DNA from: Scolanthus callimorphus
Taxonomy: Eukaryota; Cnidaria; Anthozoa; Actiniaria; Edwardsiidae
Length of the DNA: 64,000 nucleotides
NCBI GenBank assembly: GCA_033964015.1
Contig: CM066917.1
Span: 31,695,951-31,759,950, forward strand
Reading direction: 5' to 3'
In this document: piece after piece, positions 45,389-56,079 of the stretch
How the letters are laid out: every line of letters starts with the position of its first letter
Numbering within the stretch: the first letter of the stretch is position 1
Translations under genes and position numbers: made by a program
Notes under the pieces: model-generated
What the model was told of the DNA's origin: nothing
Seen by the model: only the letters and a program-made list of their open reading frames with translations
The model's database searches: none

Positions 45389-48300
45389 TCAAAGACGCCA
45401 TAGTCTGCAAGTCAGCAAATCTTTCAGAGACCACCTAAACTTAGAATCTACAATAGTAAAAACGACAGGGTTATAGATGACAGATGCTTTGGCCAAGAGC
45501 TCTGGGATCTCGGCAGCACCAGCTTGCAGGATGTACTTGCCCTCTATGGTAGCGACGATGGAGACTATACAATATGGCGTCCAGCTCAGCGTGAACGCCG
45601 CTATGGAGGTGCCTATCATGAGAGCGATTCGTCTTTGGTACCGTAGCCACGAAGGTTTTACATGGCCCTGCGCGGTGGTACGAAAGGCGTGGAAAAATCT
45701 GAAAGATTAATTATCAAACTCTCCTTAAATGATCTACCAAATATGGACTTCTGGAGACGAGCCTATAAAAGTGTGTCCCGCCAAAGGAAAAGGGTCGTTA
45801 TACGGTATTTTGTCACATTTCTGTTTTGAATAGTGTTAGGTAGCTGCTTCATGTATCATAGCACTGAACAAATTGGCCATCCAATTTTCGCATGGCAAAC
45901 CAGAGATTTTGTAGTCTAAATTTCCAATTTAAACTCTGTATTTTGCAGTGTTTTGTCACATACAGAGCTTGTAGGACCACCTGCTGTGCTGTCTTGCGTG
46001 GGCGCTGACGATCACGTCAGAATGACGGCTAGCGGTGGCTCGTGCAATTTTGAAACTTTTTGAAAAACACCCACCTACTCGAAATATAACAGAATATAAC
46101 TTATATGTTTCTGTTACTATACAACAAGTGAAGACATGATCGATCGATATATTACCAAACTATTAAACGAAATTTCGTCGCGCACATATTTTTTGTGTTT
46201 TTTGTTGTTTTCTTGGAATGATCCAAGAACAGTCCAGACAAAATCACTCGAATTTTAAAACTTCGAACCTTCCACTCAAAGCTTCTGGGCCAATCAGATT
46301 CTTTTTCTGTTTCGTACAGTCGCTTCAGTCGCGTTGTCTGGCTTTCGTTCCGAGGGAACAAAGAATGAAAGATGGAAGTTTTCTAAAACGAGAAAAAGGG
46401 TTTCGTATTAGCCTGCTCGCAGGTGTTGGAGAGTAGTTCTAGGTCGAGAAACGCGAGTTTGCTTTCGCTATTTTGTCACAAATCCAAGATGGCGGCCAAG
46501 CGAAAGCAAACTCGCGTTTCTCGACCTAAAACTACTCTCCAACGCCTGCGAGCAGGCTAGTTTCGTATATAGAGAATCTTTTTAGAAAAAAGCTTATATT
46601 CAGTGTATTTAGTATCGCTGGCTTAATACTGCGTTGCGTGAACATTAACTATTTTGGGTGTTGTTTTGGGCGCTGCAAAGATGTTCCGAAGGCACGAACG
46701 ATATGTTGCTATTAGTCCGGCGGATTAGCGTAAAAATTGCGCACTTTTGGCTAAAGACACCAAACTTTGCATGTCAATAGTTTTTAGTCGTTTATTGAAG
46801 ATAAGATATGGAGGCACGCTAAATTTTATTCGTAGCGAAAGCTAGAACAGTTTTAATGTGAACCATTGTTTTGCCATTGGTAGCCATCTTTGAATCCTTT
46901 GTTATTCATGAGCTCTGCGGCACTTAGTGAAATCTTCTATCGTCCGTGTTTATAGAGTATAGCACAGTACTAGGTAGAAAATATCATGTGAAAGTTTCAG
47001 AGACAAGCTTCTTCGACACATGGTACCAATTATTTTGATATTTTTTAGAATTTGTTGGTCATTCTTGAAACATTTTATCAAATCTCAGTCAGGCTATTGA
47101 TTGTTTTACAATATAAATTATAAACATTCCCAATAAACTGGTCGTGACATTTAATAATCACCCAAAACTCTAAGGAGACGTTCAACCGAAGTCAGTCAAA
47201 CCAATCCATAGTTCAGAGGGGAATTAGCAAATGTTGAGCTGCTATGGCTGTGCAGTCTAGAGAACAACTTGAAAGTTCGCAAAGCTAAGTTCTAAACCTC
47301 ATTTGAATAACAAAGCATTCAAAATGGCTGCTATTGAGCTAAACAATAGTTCACTCTAAAACCTCCCTAGCTTTCGCTACGAAAGAATTCTAGCGTGCCT
47401 CCATATCTACGATTTAAAAATACATTGAAAACTATCACCTGGCAAAAAATTGGAGCTTTAGCCTAAAATGCCCATTTCCTCGAAAATTTGCTCTAATCCG
47501 CCGGACTATATGGGACAAACGAGACGTTGTTACGACGTTTTGATTTAGCACGTGACAAAACGCTCGTCCATCATTAGCCGAATTCACACTAGAGACGAGT
47601 TTCTCGTCAGAAAAATTTCCTGCCTTATGTGAATCCTAGTCGGAAACTAGTCAGCTTATTATCGCCAAACTTTCTCCTTCAAAAAAGTTTTTTTCGCGTG
47701 ATCACATAAGAACAGGGAACCACATTCAAGACGAGAAACTCGTCTCAGACGGGAAACTCGTCTCTAGTGTGAATTCGGCTAATCAAATCGTGAACATGCT
47801 CTTTCTGTCTCACCTCGAACAACGGGGAGTCCAACGCATATAGGCAATTAAATAACACATTATTGGAAGACAAATGTAGTTTCTACCCGTTGGTGTTCAG
47901 GATGATTGTCAGACACGTCCTCTTCCCGTATCCTATTTTAGTAAGTCTGGTGCGTGAGGATTGCTTATCCAAGTCTAAAAGTGGAAACACTCAAGGACAA
48001 AAAAAAATTCGCGACCGCCAGAAGGCGTTTTCATTTGTAATCCCGCTAATATTTTTCTGCTCTTGAAAAACACTTCGAACCTCATCATTCATCATGAACA
48101 CTAAAAACTAGAGGGATGAAGGCTGGCACTAATTTGGCGCTTGTTGGCACGACTAAGGGTCGACCATAAGGATGGGGGGGGGGGGGGGGGGGGGGGGGGA
48201 ATTGAGTGGTTTAATCCTCTATATTTTGAGCAAAAATCGGACATAAAATATATAACAAAACAAAATAAATTTAGATAGAACTTACCTAACAATTCTGAAG

Positions 48301-48964
48301 TAGCAGATCCCGATGACAGAGAGAGGCAGGAAGAAGCCCCAAAACACCAGTACCAAGTTGTAACTGACATCCCCTGCCTCTCGTGATGTCCAATCCGGGC
48401 AACAACTTATCCCGGCCGCACCTGGTACAAAGCGATTCCACCCGAACAGAGGGGGTGCAGCGGAGAGAATCCCGTATAGCCAAACCCCGAAGATCAGTAG
48501 GTAGCGATATCGAAGGGAAAGTCTTCGATGGGTTAGGGGTCTTTTGGAAGTGATAGAAGCACAGAGTAAAATGCTGATGACGACGTACGTAGCGATGGAT
48601 GTGATCCCTACGGCAGTGTTTACAAACGCAGACCAAACGCAACGAGCAGGCGACAAGCGGCCATACTCCATGAAGATATTAGAGCTGATAGCCACAGGGT
48701 ACCCAAACACAACAATAAAAATATCCGCCAATGCCAGGTTTATCACAAAAGGGACGATCAGTTTGCGGCGATGCTCCCTTCGACTCAAAACTAAGATGGT
48801 GAAGAGGTTTCCAATAGGCCAAGAGTCAGGATAATGAACATGGTGCTGCCATAGGCTAGATACTCAACTTCTCTCCACCCGGAATCTGTTCTGCTTGTGG
48901 AGTTGGTCCATGTTGCGGTAGTGAGAAGCATTTCGCTAGGGACTGTCAAATTTGTCATCCTCAT
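45389..48964 (-). CDS. Opsin, probable anthozoan-specific type (2 exons, 1-base deletion in TM1)
   Basis: Retinal-binding rhodopsin-class receptor. Exon 1 is 48964-48286, exon 2 is 45698-45389. Two in-frame ATGs (48964, 48958) could start it. TM7 carries the Schiff-base lysine in LLAKASVIYNPVVF; ECL2 has PPLFGWNRFVP...SCCPDW with the disulfide Cys; TM3 starts with the partner Cys (ARCVW); TM6 has FTLSWTPYCIV. N-glycosylation sites (NLT, NST) lie at the N-terminus. One base is missing in TM1 (near 48813-48815): LTLGL should run into GNLFTILVLSRREH. The positions of bovine E94, E113 and E181 read A, S and G, and the DRY position reads L-L-C. The 2.6-kb intron lies at TM5/ICL3 and holds three MITE-like elements. 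The assignment to an anthozoan-specific group is inference. Confidence 0.9.
46409..46559. mobile_element. Mutator-like MITE with 9-bp target duplication
   Basis: TAGCCTGCTCGCAGG ... CCTGCGAGCAGGCTA with arms of about 60 bp (including AGGTCGAGAAACGCGAGTTT and its inverse). Flanked on both sides by GTTTCGTAT (46400-46408 and 46560-46568). The loop contains AAGATGGCGGCC. Opsin intron. Confidence 0.92.
46713..47508. mobile_element. About 796-bp DNA element with TAGTCCGGCGGATTAG ends
   Basis: TAGTCCGGCGGATTAG and CTAATCCGCCGGACTA are exact inverses. Sub-terminal GATATGGAGGCACGCTA / TAGCGTGCCTCCATATC and GTAGCGAAAGCTAG / CTAGCTTTCGCTAC form further pairs. Non-coding. Opsin intron. Confidence 0.9.
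47573..47783. mobile_element. Inverted-repeat MITE in opsin intron
   Basis: ATTAGCCGAATTCACACTAG at the left, CTAGTGTGAATTCGGCTAAT at the right, followed inward by GAGACGAGTTTCTCGTC and its inverse. Confidence 0.9.
48174..48199. repeat. Poly-G run of 26 in opsin intron
   Basis: Uninterrupted G tract, 87 bp downstream of the exon 1 donor on the coding (minus) strand, where it is poly-C. Confidence 0.9.
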
Positions 48965-49190
48965 CTAGGCACAGCATCGACTGAGTCAAGCTTCAGATGT
49001 CAAAGGAAAAATGTCGTATAAAAGACATAGGACATTAGTTTCCAATCTCCCAACTACCAGTAGGTCAAGTTCGATAGCGTTTCGCCATAAAACCAGAGAC
49101 TTGAATCTTGTCTGAATGTTCTGTCAAAACCTGAATGCTAATCCCTCAGCATGTGCCTTAATTACGGGCCACCAAGTCTGATACATATTA

Positions 49191-49330
49191 GTTATACAAT
49201 GCTTTTGAGTGGCATACTGCAGAATATCCCACGCGTCACTTGTATTTTCTGGTTCAGGCGAGTGTGTCTAAGAAAAAACACGTGACAAGTGGGATATTCA
49301 GCAGTATGCCACGAGAATTCATTGTATAAC
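49191..49330. mobile_element. MITE family V1, copy 1
   Basis: GTTATACAATGCTTTTGAGT at the left and ATTCATTGTATAAC at the right. Inner arms TGGCATACTGCAGAATATCCCAC / GTGGGATATTCAGCAGTATGCCA. A diverged copy is at about 56080-56228. Confidence 0.85.
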
Positions 49331-49336
49331 TATTTT

Positions 49337-49499
49337 ATACCACGCTACAGAAAATGAAAAGCAACGTTTTACTTAAATGCAGAGCGCGATGGGAAGGTTG
49401 AATCAAGGAGGTTTTATGTTTTAGGTTTTAAAACCTCCTTGGTTGAATATACGCAATTCTGCATTCTCATTGGCTGTATTTTCTGTGGCGTGGTATAAA
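49337..49499. mobile_element. MITE family V2, copy 1
   Basis: ATACCACGCTACAGAAAAT at the left, ATTTTCTGTGGCGTGGTAT at the right. Contains GCGCGATGGGAAGGTTGA and a small internal hairpin of AACCTCC repeats. Related copies at 56229-56626 and 63181-63317. Confidence 0.85.
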
Positions 49500-50756
49500 T
49501 GTATATCAATATATATAGTTCCTCGATAAGATAGGTTTCACACCAAAGCATAGGAAAGCTCTCTGGTGGAAAAATCGCAGGTGTGTGATTAGTAAGGAAT
49601 TCAATTTGTCGCAATTAAAAACCGTTGAGCGAAGACAGGATATTGTTTTCTCGGAGGCGAAACCGGATCAGTAGTAAAAGCAGTTAATAAAGCGATGATA
49701 ATTTAACCGATTATACACACCCACGGCGTTTATCGTATCCATCTTAGCTGGAGGGAAAACATTTTAAATCAATAAATAAAGGCATAAAAAGTTTAAACAC
49801 GAAGATCACAGGTGAGAGAATTGCGGGATTAATCCAAGACGTGTCTAAAACATTTGCCACCGTTTTGATAAACAGTTTGATAACCTCAGCCTGTGTGAGC
49901 GTTTACGTTTTGATATGCTTCTAGACAGAGGTTTAGACAGGATAACCTGATACACGTTACTAATTATGGTCTACGGGGAAATGCTGGCTGGCCTGGCTTT
50001 TGGCCTTTTTTTTATAACCGGAACACTAGCTATATGTTACAGCATTTAGAGTAGCCTGCGAATCAGGCTCTCGGGAAGCCGTATCTGAAGATGTTCTAGC
50101 GCTCGGTCAAAAAACGGGAGATTGGGGGGAGAGGGGGAAACGAGGCGTGCCTCGCAAGCTAGCTTGTTCCGTTACCCTCGGTACCAGGGAGGCTCGGTCA
50201 CACGGACAGACGGAAGGACGGTCGGTCCGAATGCCCTCTCCAGTCTGCTGACCACACAATTGACCGATTGGCTGGACAAAAAAAAACAACACCGTCATGC
50301 AGGACTGAGTTTGCGAACCGTGGAAACATTACTTTTAGTTGTTGTTATTGCTGCGGCTTTTGCTTGTACTCACTACTTCATGATCGTCCCAAGATTTAAG
50401 GCCAACTGTGAAACCTTAAAACGCTCATTATAGTCCAGTAGATGGCGCCCTGCAAAAAAAAAAAAAGACTCGCGGTTTACTTGGAGAGGTGACCAAAATT
50501 TGGCTACCTGTCCCTCTAGTACTGTCCTGAGTAGTAACTGGATGAGTGGCAGTACAATTGATTATGTGGGACAACGCCCATTTTCACAGGCCTTTGATGT
50601 TAAGACGCCATCCTGCCTTTAACTTGATTTAGTTTGCAAGAGTTTCTTTTAAATTAACACGAATTGACTGAAAATGTTGTGTACGCAGGACGTTTTTTAC
50701 ATACATAACGAATTGACCCAATTACTTATGTACGTGGAGCCTTATGTGCTTCATAA
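49500..50756. other. Upstream region of the opsin, no gene seen
   Basis: About 1.25 kb between MITE V2 and the LINE fragment. ORFs at 50122-50433 (+) and 50107-50298 (-) overlap each other and match no family I recognise. Confidence 0.4.
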
Positions 50757-51318
50757 TCAATCAATCAATCAATCAATAATAGTTTATTTGAACGCAATTG
50801 CAGCGAAAGGCTGAATACTAGTGTGGGTCAGTAATAATAATACAATATAAATTAATAATTCAGAATCTATATGTGACAAAGTCAGCGAGGCGCTTCGTTT
50901 TGGCTGCTTGATAAGGGATAGTCTTGGAACTTCCCGCGGAGGCCATAGCCATGTTTAACAGTGGTTGTTTTTCCAGGTTACTTATTGGGGGAATTAATCT
51001 GGTCTTATGTATGAACTGTGAGCAAGCCTCAGCTCTACGATGGGCTAGGCTCGTTAGGCCCGTACGAGTAAGGGCATTTTGATAACACTCGTAGGTGTTA
51101 CCGAGCATAATTCGCAGCGCCCTTTTCTGGATTATCTCGAGATTGTGAGCGAGGTAATCAGGAAGGGCGGCCCATGCTGGTGAGGCGTATTCAACGACCG
51201 ACCTAATGAGGGCGCAGTAAATACGTACTAAATCCTCCGTAGGAAGCCTGCCTTTTTAGGAGCCTGAGGGCATGCAAGCGCTTGTTGGCCTTGCCATACA
51301 TATATTCAATATGCGTAA
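50757..51318 (-). mobile_element. 5'-truncated LINE fragment (reverse-transcriptase C-terminal region)
   Basis: On the minus strand the sequence reads YMYGKANKRLHALRLLK, then after a frameshift near 51260 LPTEDLVRIYCALIRSVVEY, then ASPAWAALPDYLAHNLEIIQ, then KRALRIMLGNTYECYQNALT. This is the familiar region downstream of the RT domain in CR1/L2/jockey-like LINEs. The inferred 3' end has a TGAT-type tetranucleotide tail (TCAA repeats at about 50758-50778 on the plus strand). A dead fragment. Confidence 0.82.
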
Positions 51319-51402
51319 CTCCAAGTACATATAATATAAAGAAAGCTCTAGGGGAACGGGCTGCAATTAAGGTTCCGGTGGGTGACGGTATATGATTGAT
51401 CC

Positions 51403-51508
51403 CGGGCTCGATTGATCATTTTGGCAGGACACGGAAAGACCTGAAATAATTCACAGTAGACTGTCAGGTCTTTCCGCGGCCTATCAAAATCATCAATTGA
51501 GCCCGTCG
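51403..51508. repeat. Hairpin element
   Basis: GGGCTCGATTGATCATTTTG at the left, CAAAATCATCAATTGAGCCC at the right, with inner arms GGAAAGACCTGA / TCAGGTCTTTCC. About 106 bp. Confidence 0.8.
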
Positions 51509-51879
51509 TCTGTCTAGACCGAATGGAAATGAGGCCATGTTAGTTAGCTGACATATACGCCACACGTTTTTTCCAAAGATTTTCATATTTAGTGATGTCT
51601 ACATAACGAATTGAATGAAAAAGTTGAGCCTGCAGGTGCTGGAAATATAAAAAGAGCGTTACTCCTATTAACGTTTGCTTTCAAATAGGAGAAGAAAATT
51701 ATCGTTTTTTACACCGCGCAAAAATGACGCACGTACGCCTGTTTTCTATAATCTATTGCCGCGTCCAATCTAATTCAGCCGATTGCTTTTCTTCATTTTA
51801 CAACGAAGGGAAATATAAACAAGACTAAGAAAAGTTCAGAAATAGTTATAGATTCTGATACAGAATACTAATAGTCTAT

Positions 51880-52095
51880 TTCGTATCCCAGGGTCTTCTC
51901 GGTCGTTTTTCAAAATAGCGGTTAGCTCGGGAGAAGACCCTGGGGGAGGCTGAGTCACATGACCACTGTTTGACGACATGAGAACGAGGTTGTCCTTTGT
52001 TTCGAAATGGTCATGTGACTCAGCCTCCCCCAGGGTCTTGTGCTCGACCAACCGCCATCTTGAAAATTACCCACAAGACCCTGAGAACGAGGTTG
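51880..52095. mobile_element. MITE family M2, copy
   Basis: CCCAGGGTCTTCTCGGTCGT, then GAGAAGACCCTGGGGGAGGC, then the mirrored GACTCAGCCTCCCCCAGGGTC, and ACCGCCATCTTGAAAA near the right end. Matches 1347-1530. Confidence 0.75.
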
Positions 52096-52221
52096 AGGCG
52101 GCTCTGGTGTCAGCCACTGACGCATGCGTAGAAGAAAATGACCAATTTATGGCTCGAGATTACTTGTAGAGCGTAGAAGATTGAGGCACAGGTTTAAAAG
52201 ACGACTACTACTAATGTGGTT

Positions 52222-52402
52222 TAGAGCAGATTTCGTATGACTGTGAAAAGTTCCGCGACAAAGTTGTACCGCTCCGCGACCGTGACCGCGCCGCGACTAA
52301 GTGATTTCATTCGGTATCTACACCAGGCCGGGTTCCGTACGCCACCGCGGCAGTACCGCGCCGTGTCGCGGCACTTTTCACAGTCATACGAAATCTGCTC
52401 TA
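52222..52402. mobile_element. Inverted-repeat MITE
   Basis: TAGAGCAGATTTCGTATGAC at the left, GTCATACGAAATCTGCTCTA at the right, with TGTGAAAAGT / ACTTTTCACA continuing inward. GC-rich core of CCGCGAC motifs. About 180 bp. Confidence 0.9.
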
Positions 52403-52424
52403 TTTAGGTAGGTATCTCAAAAGC

Positions 52425-53447
52425 CATTCCCGTGCCCAGACCTCCCCGGCTTGTACTTCGCGTGGGAGGCTCTGGGGCCTGACAGCCATTGACGCATGCG
52501 CGAGATTTGATGCAGAGCCGTTGAAACAACGTTCAAAATCAGCCAATCGGCGAAGGCCCTCAAATGGACGTCCCCTGCGAGCAGACGAGCCGGGGAGCTC
52601 TGGATACGAGAATGCTCAAAAGCGAGATATAACTGGTTTTATGTATTAGGGTTTAGGGTTAGTCAGATGTGTTCAGATGGCTGTGTTCAGAGCATCTCCC
52701 ACGAGATGGCGAGCCAGGGAGATGTCAGTATTTAGCCAAATTATTTTCGATGTTGTATCCGCGACATTCTCATACCCAGACCTTGGCTCGGCGTCGCCTT
52801 GTGGGGAGGGTCTGGCAACAGCCATATGAGGACCTTCGTTGATTGGCTGACTTTGAACGCTGGGGCATGCACAGAAAGGTGTTTCTCTCAACGGCTCTGT
52901 CAATCTCGTACCCAGCGTCATCTTTTGGCCAGCGGCAAGATTCGGGGCTCTGGGGGAATCCGTTTCGTGAGCATGCGTGGTAGGTCAAGAACGTAACGAA
53001 CTTTCATCGACTTTCAAACCGGAAACCCAGCCCAGAATCTAGGTTTAAAAAAAATCGTTCCCCCAGAGCCCTGAATATTGCCGCTGGCCAAAAGATGACG
53101 GGCTGTGGGTACGAGATTGCGATTCTGTATCAAATCTCGCGCATGCGTCAGTGGCTGTCACCACTAGAGCCTCTCCCCCGTGAGGTGACGAGACAGTGGA
53201 GTTCTAGGTTCGAGACATTCTCGTACCCAGAGCTCGCCGGCTCGTAACCTCGGGGGAGGCTCTGGTGACAGCCACTGACGCATGCGCGAGATTTAATACA
53301 GAGCCGCTGAGAGAAAGACCTTTCAGCGCATGCTCCAACGCTTTTAAGCGTTTTAAAAAATCAACCAATCAGCGAAGGCCCTCAAATGGATGTCCCCAGA
53401 GCCTCCCCTGCGAGCAGACGAGCCGGGGAGCTCTGGGTACGAGAATG
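52425..53447. mobile_element. Cluster of MITE family R1 copies
   Basis: A complete copy at 52425-52614 and another at 53216-53447, with partial or rearranged copies at about 52766-52935 and 53095-53214. All carry CGCATGCG and CTCTGGTGACAG-type blocks and CATTCTC / GAGAATG edges. This is the densest patch of R1 in the window. Confidence 0.8.
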
Positions 53448-54650
53448 GGTTCGAGAATGCGGCTGTGTAGGTGACGAGCCGGGGAGCATTGGGTACGAGA
53501 ATGTATCCGCGACTACAATCACTCGCCCGGCGAACTCTTGATTTTATCTGCGGATACCACATCGTCACTAAAATGTCATTAGGTACATAAACCAGATCCA
53601 TAGATTTGCAATCGAATAAAATTAACTCCCAGTATAATCTTTTCTTGTGTAATTCAACTTTAAGAAACACAAACAAGAATCGGCTTGATATTATTTGGCT
53701 AAAAAGGTTTCTTATATTATTCGGCATAAAAATGGAAACTTCCCGTCAGCCCTAGGTCCTTATACATGTATACGGGTTTAACTGTACCACAAGATGACTG
53801 CGGAGGAGACTATGGGGGCTATAGTGCTAATGCTTAGTGCTTTCTCGTCCTAAAGATATTTCGCTTTATAGTGTGGCACCTTTTTTAACGTGATACAGCT
53901 GTGCGCGATCATAAATCTTTATCGCACTTGAACGCACACTGAAAAAAGCAAAACAACAAATGAAGAAGTCGCGAGACAGCAGGTTGCCCTTGTTATTCTA
54001 GTGCGCACAACTTGGGTGATTGTTATTATTCAAGTACTTGGAGAACCTTATTCCTCAGGAAAGAAAAGAAAGATACGTTATCGCTTAGTCAAAATAATGC
54101 TTCGCCTGTGACACCTTATATTTCAAAGCAAGAATGAAACTGGAGTAAAAAAAGTTAAACTGCCGCCAATAAAGCGGTCAATATTTTTTTATTTAACAAA
54201 ATTGCTTGTTTCACTTTTCTCATATATTACAGTATGCACCTTATGTGCAATATAATAAACCGGTGCAAATTAAAATCCTATGTCCAAATAAATGGTAAAT
54301 TCTATTTTAAATTTCCTAAATTTCAGTTTTTTTCATTCGCAGCGTATTCTAATTACAAATAAGAACAGTAATCGATTTTACGGAACTTTTATTGGACATG
54401 TAATTGTACAAGAAGAAAGTATTACATATTAATCACTGTGTTATTTGGACGAATTTACCAAGGGTGTGGAATAATTTCCTATGCAAATTATTTACGGAAA
54501 TCCCATTTTAAAGCAAGGCCGATACAATTAAACACCCAAAAGAAACGGCTCCTTTGGCGAAACAGATAAACAACTGCCTTCGCAGCTGTGTATCGCGTAG
54601 ATCATCGCAAACGTCGCCGTTAACTTAAGCGTAAAAAAAGTTCCGAAAAC
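53448..54650. other. Upstream region of GPCR-1
   Basis: AT-rich non-coding sequence with no repeat family I recognise; expected to hold the GPCR-1 promoter. No defensible TATA box or other site. Confidence 0.4.
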
Positions 54651-55385
54651 ATGGCTAATAGTTCCAGCCTGGAGCAAGAAACAGAGAAGGAAAGATTAGG
54701 GAAAATTGTTGAAGGCGGATGTATAATTACACTAGCGGTTTTCGCCGTGATCGGCAACGGGCTGATCATGTATGTGATTTACGCGAACAGAAATCTGCGC
54801 GTTCTGCGGAACCTGTTTATTGGAAGTCTAGCGTGTTCGGATTTCAGCATGGCGTGCAGCGATATGCTATACCAAGCAATATGGAAACTGATTCCTAACT
54901 ACACACCGCCCCATTTCTCTTTGTGTTATTTCATACTTTTAACGGGTGTGCTATTTGGATCGGCGTCTGTATTCAGTTTGACAGCAATGTCACTAAACCG
55001 ACTCATTGCCATAAAATACCCTCTACATTATAGCTTGTATGTGACTCCAAGGAGGTCGGCCGTTCTGTTGATTCTGATCTGGGTAGCCGCGTTTTGTCTA
55101 GCCACCCCACCACTTGTTTGGCGACCTGTCGATGTCGTTTGCTACAGCACGAAACCGTCCGGTGACCACGTAATCAACGAGATCATCTACATGGCTGCTG
55201 AATGGGTATTCTGGTTCGTCCAGAATACCCATTCAAACATCCACATCTTCCGAGCACTTAAGACGGCTTTGAAAAAGTTATTTTGTAGCGGAAACAGAAG
55301 CCGACCAATTGACGTTAACTATGAGTTGACAAATATAGCACGACCGAGAGCGGCAACTTTCACCTCGTCAAGTTTTGAAGCATGA
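54651..55385 (+). CDS. Rhodopsin-class GPCR 1, single exon, lacks TM5-TM6
   Basis: 244-residue ORF. TM1 contains AVIGNGLIMYVIY (GN motif); TM2 SLACSDFSMACSDMLY; TM3 ends SLNRLIAIKYPLHY, keeping the Arg of DRY with Leu-Asn before it; TM4 is AVLLILIWVAAFCLATPPLVW; an ECL2 Cys follows (VVCYST). The protein then goes directly to a TM7-like stretch (INEIIYMAAEWVFWF) and a helix-8-like tail (FRALKTALKKLFC), so TM5, ICL3 and TM6 (about 80-100 residues) are absent. The TM7 NPxxY region is replaced by QNTHSN, encoded by one arm of a perfect 15-bp palindrome (55200-55234). Probably a decayed receptor or a rearranged allele; ligand unknown. The start is the first ATG, with an acidic N-terminus. Confidence 0.8.
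   Translation: MANSSSLEQETEKERLGKIVEGGCIITLAVFAVIGNGLIMYVIYANRNLRVLRNLFIGSLACSDFSMACSDMLYQAIWKLIPNYTPPHFSLCYFILLTGVLFGSASVFSLTAMSLNRLIAIKYPLHYSLYVTPRRSAVLLILIWVAAFCLATPPLVWRPVDVVCYSTKPSGDHVINEIIYMAAEWVFWFVQNTHSNIHIFRALKTALKKLFCSGNRSRPIDVNYELTNIARPRAATFTSSSFEA
55200..55234. repeat. Perfect 15-bp inverted repeat inside GPCR-1
   Basis: GAATGGGTATTCTGG, 5-nt loop TTCGT, CCAGAATACCCATTC. The second arm is the exact inverse of the first and occupies the place of the TM7 NPxxY codons. Confidence 0.95.
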
Positions 55386-56079
55386 GTCAACTTTAAAAAA
55401 TAAAATGTAAGTGGGTTTAAATGTTGCTGCAATCTAAAATGCGGACTGAATGATGAAACGAATTTCAAGATTATTTTTATATACAACTTTTAGGAAAACA
55501 CGCCAACAAGAACTTATACTAGCGATTTCGAACCGATACGAGAGTATGTATTATTTGATCAATTTTTTCGACCAGACAGCATGCCTTTTGAAGTGTTTAT
55601 TTTCGGAAAGTCTGGAAAGGAAAGCAATTTTGTTGATTACATTACAAAAGTAACAAGGTAACGGGTTTACGTCTCACCTACCAAAACAAGTAAGACTTAT
55701 TGAATGTTTAATTTACCAGATAACTTTTGAATTTGGACACAGGTGCATCTCGACCTCTCAAGAAAGAACCTACATTCATACAACTGACGAGGGCTCGTAC
55801 TTTTAATTTTTCAGCTAAAAGTTGCAGAAATATACAGGTGTCGAAAGACCATTCCATAATCTTTAATTTAGTTGTTACAATGGTCCTTTTTACAACAACA
55901 CCCTTATTCCTCGTAAAATCTCCGCTACATTTCATCAAAAAAAGTTACACAAGAGAAAATACCCATTTTTCTTTCCGATTTAGATGAGCTTTCAATAGAA
56001 TAAATCCGTAAAGAACATAGCTGATTCATTTTATGCTCCTGTACTCTTGATCAAATAGTTGTATAGTCTACTAGATTTT
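55386..56079. other. Downstream of GPCR-1, no gene seen
   Basis: AT-rich. Short ORFs on both strands (for example 55727-55987) overlap each other and lack recognisable domains. Confidence 0.4.

Noticed and set aside
50107..50433. ORFs near the opsin upstream region
   Set aside because: Both strands open over the same bases and no conserved motif; not supported as genes.
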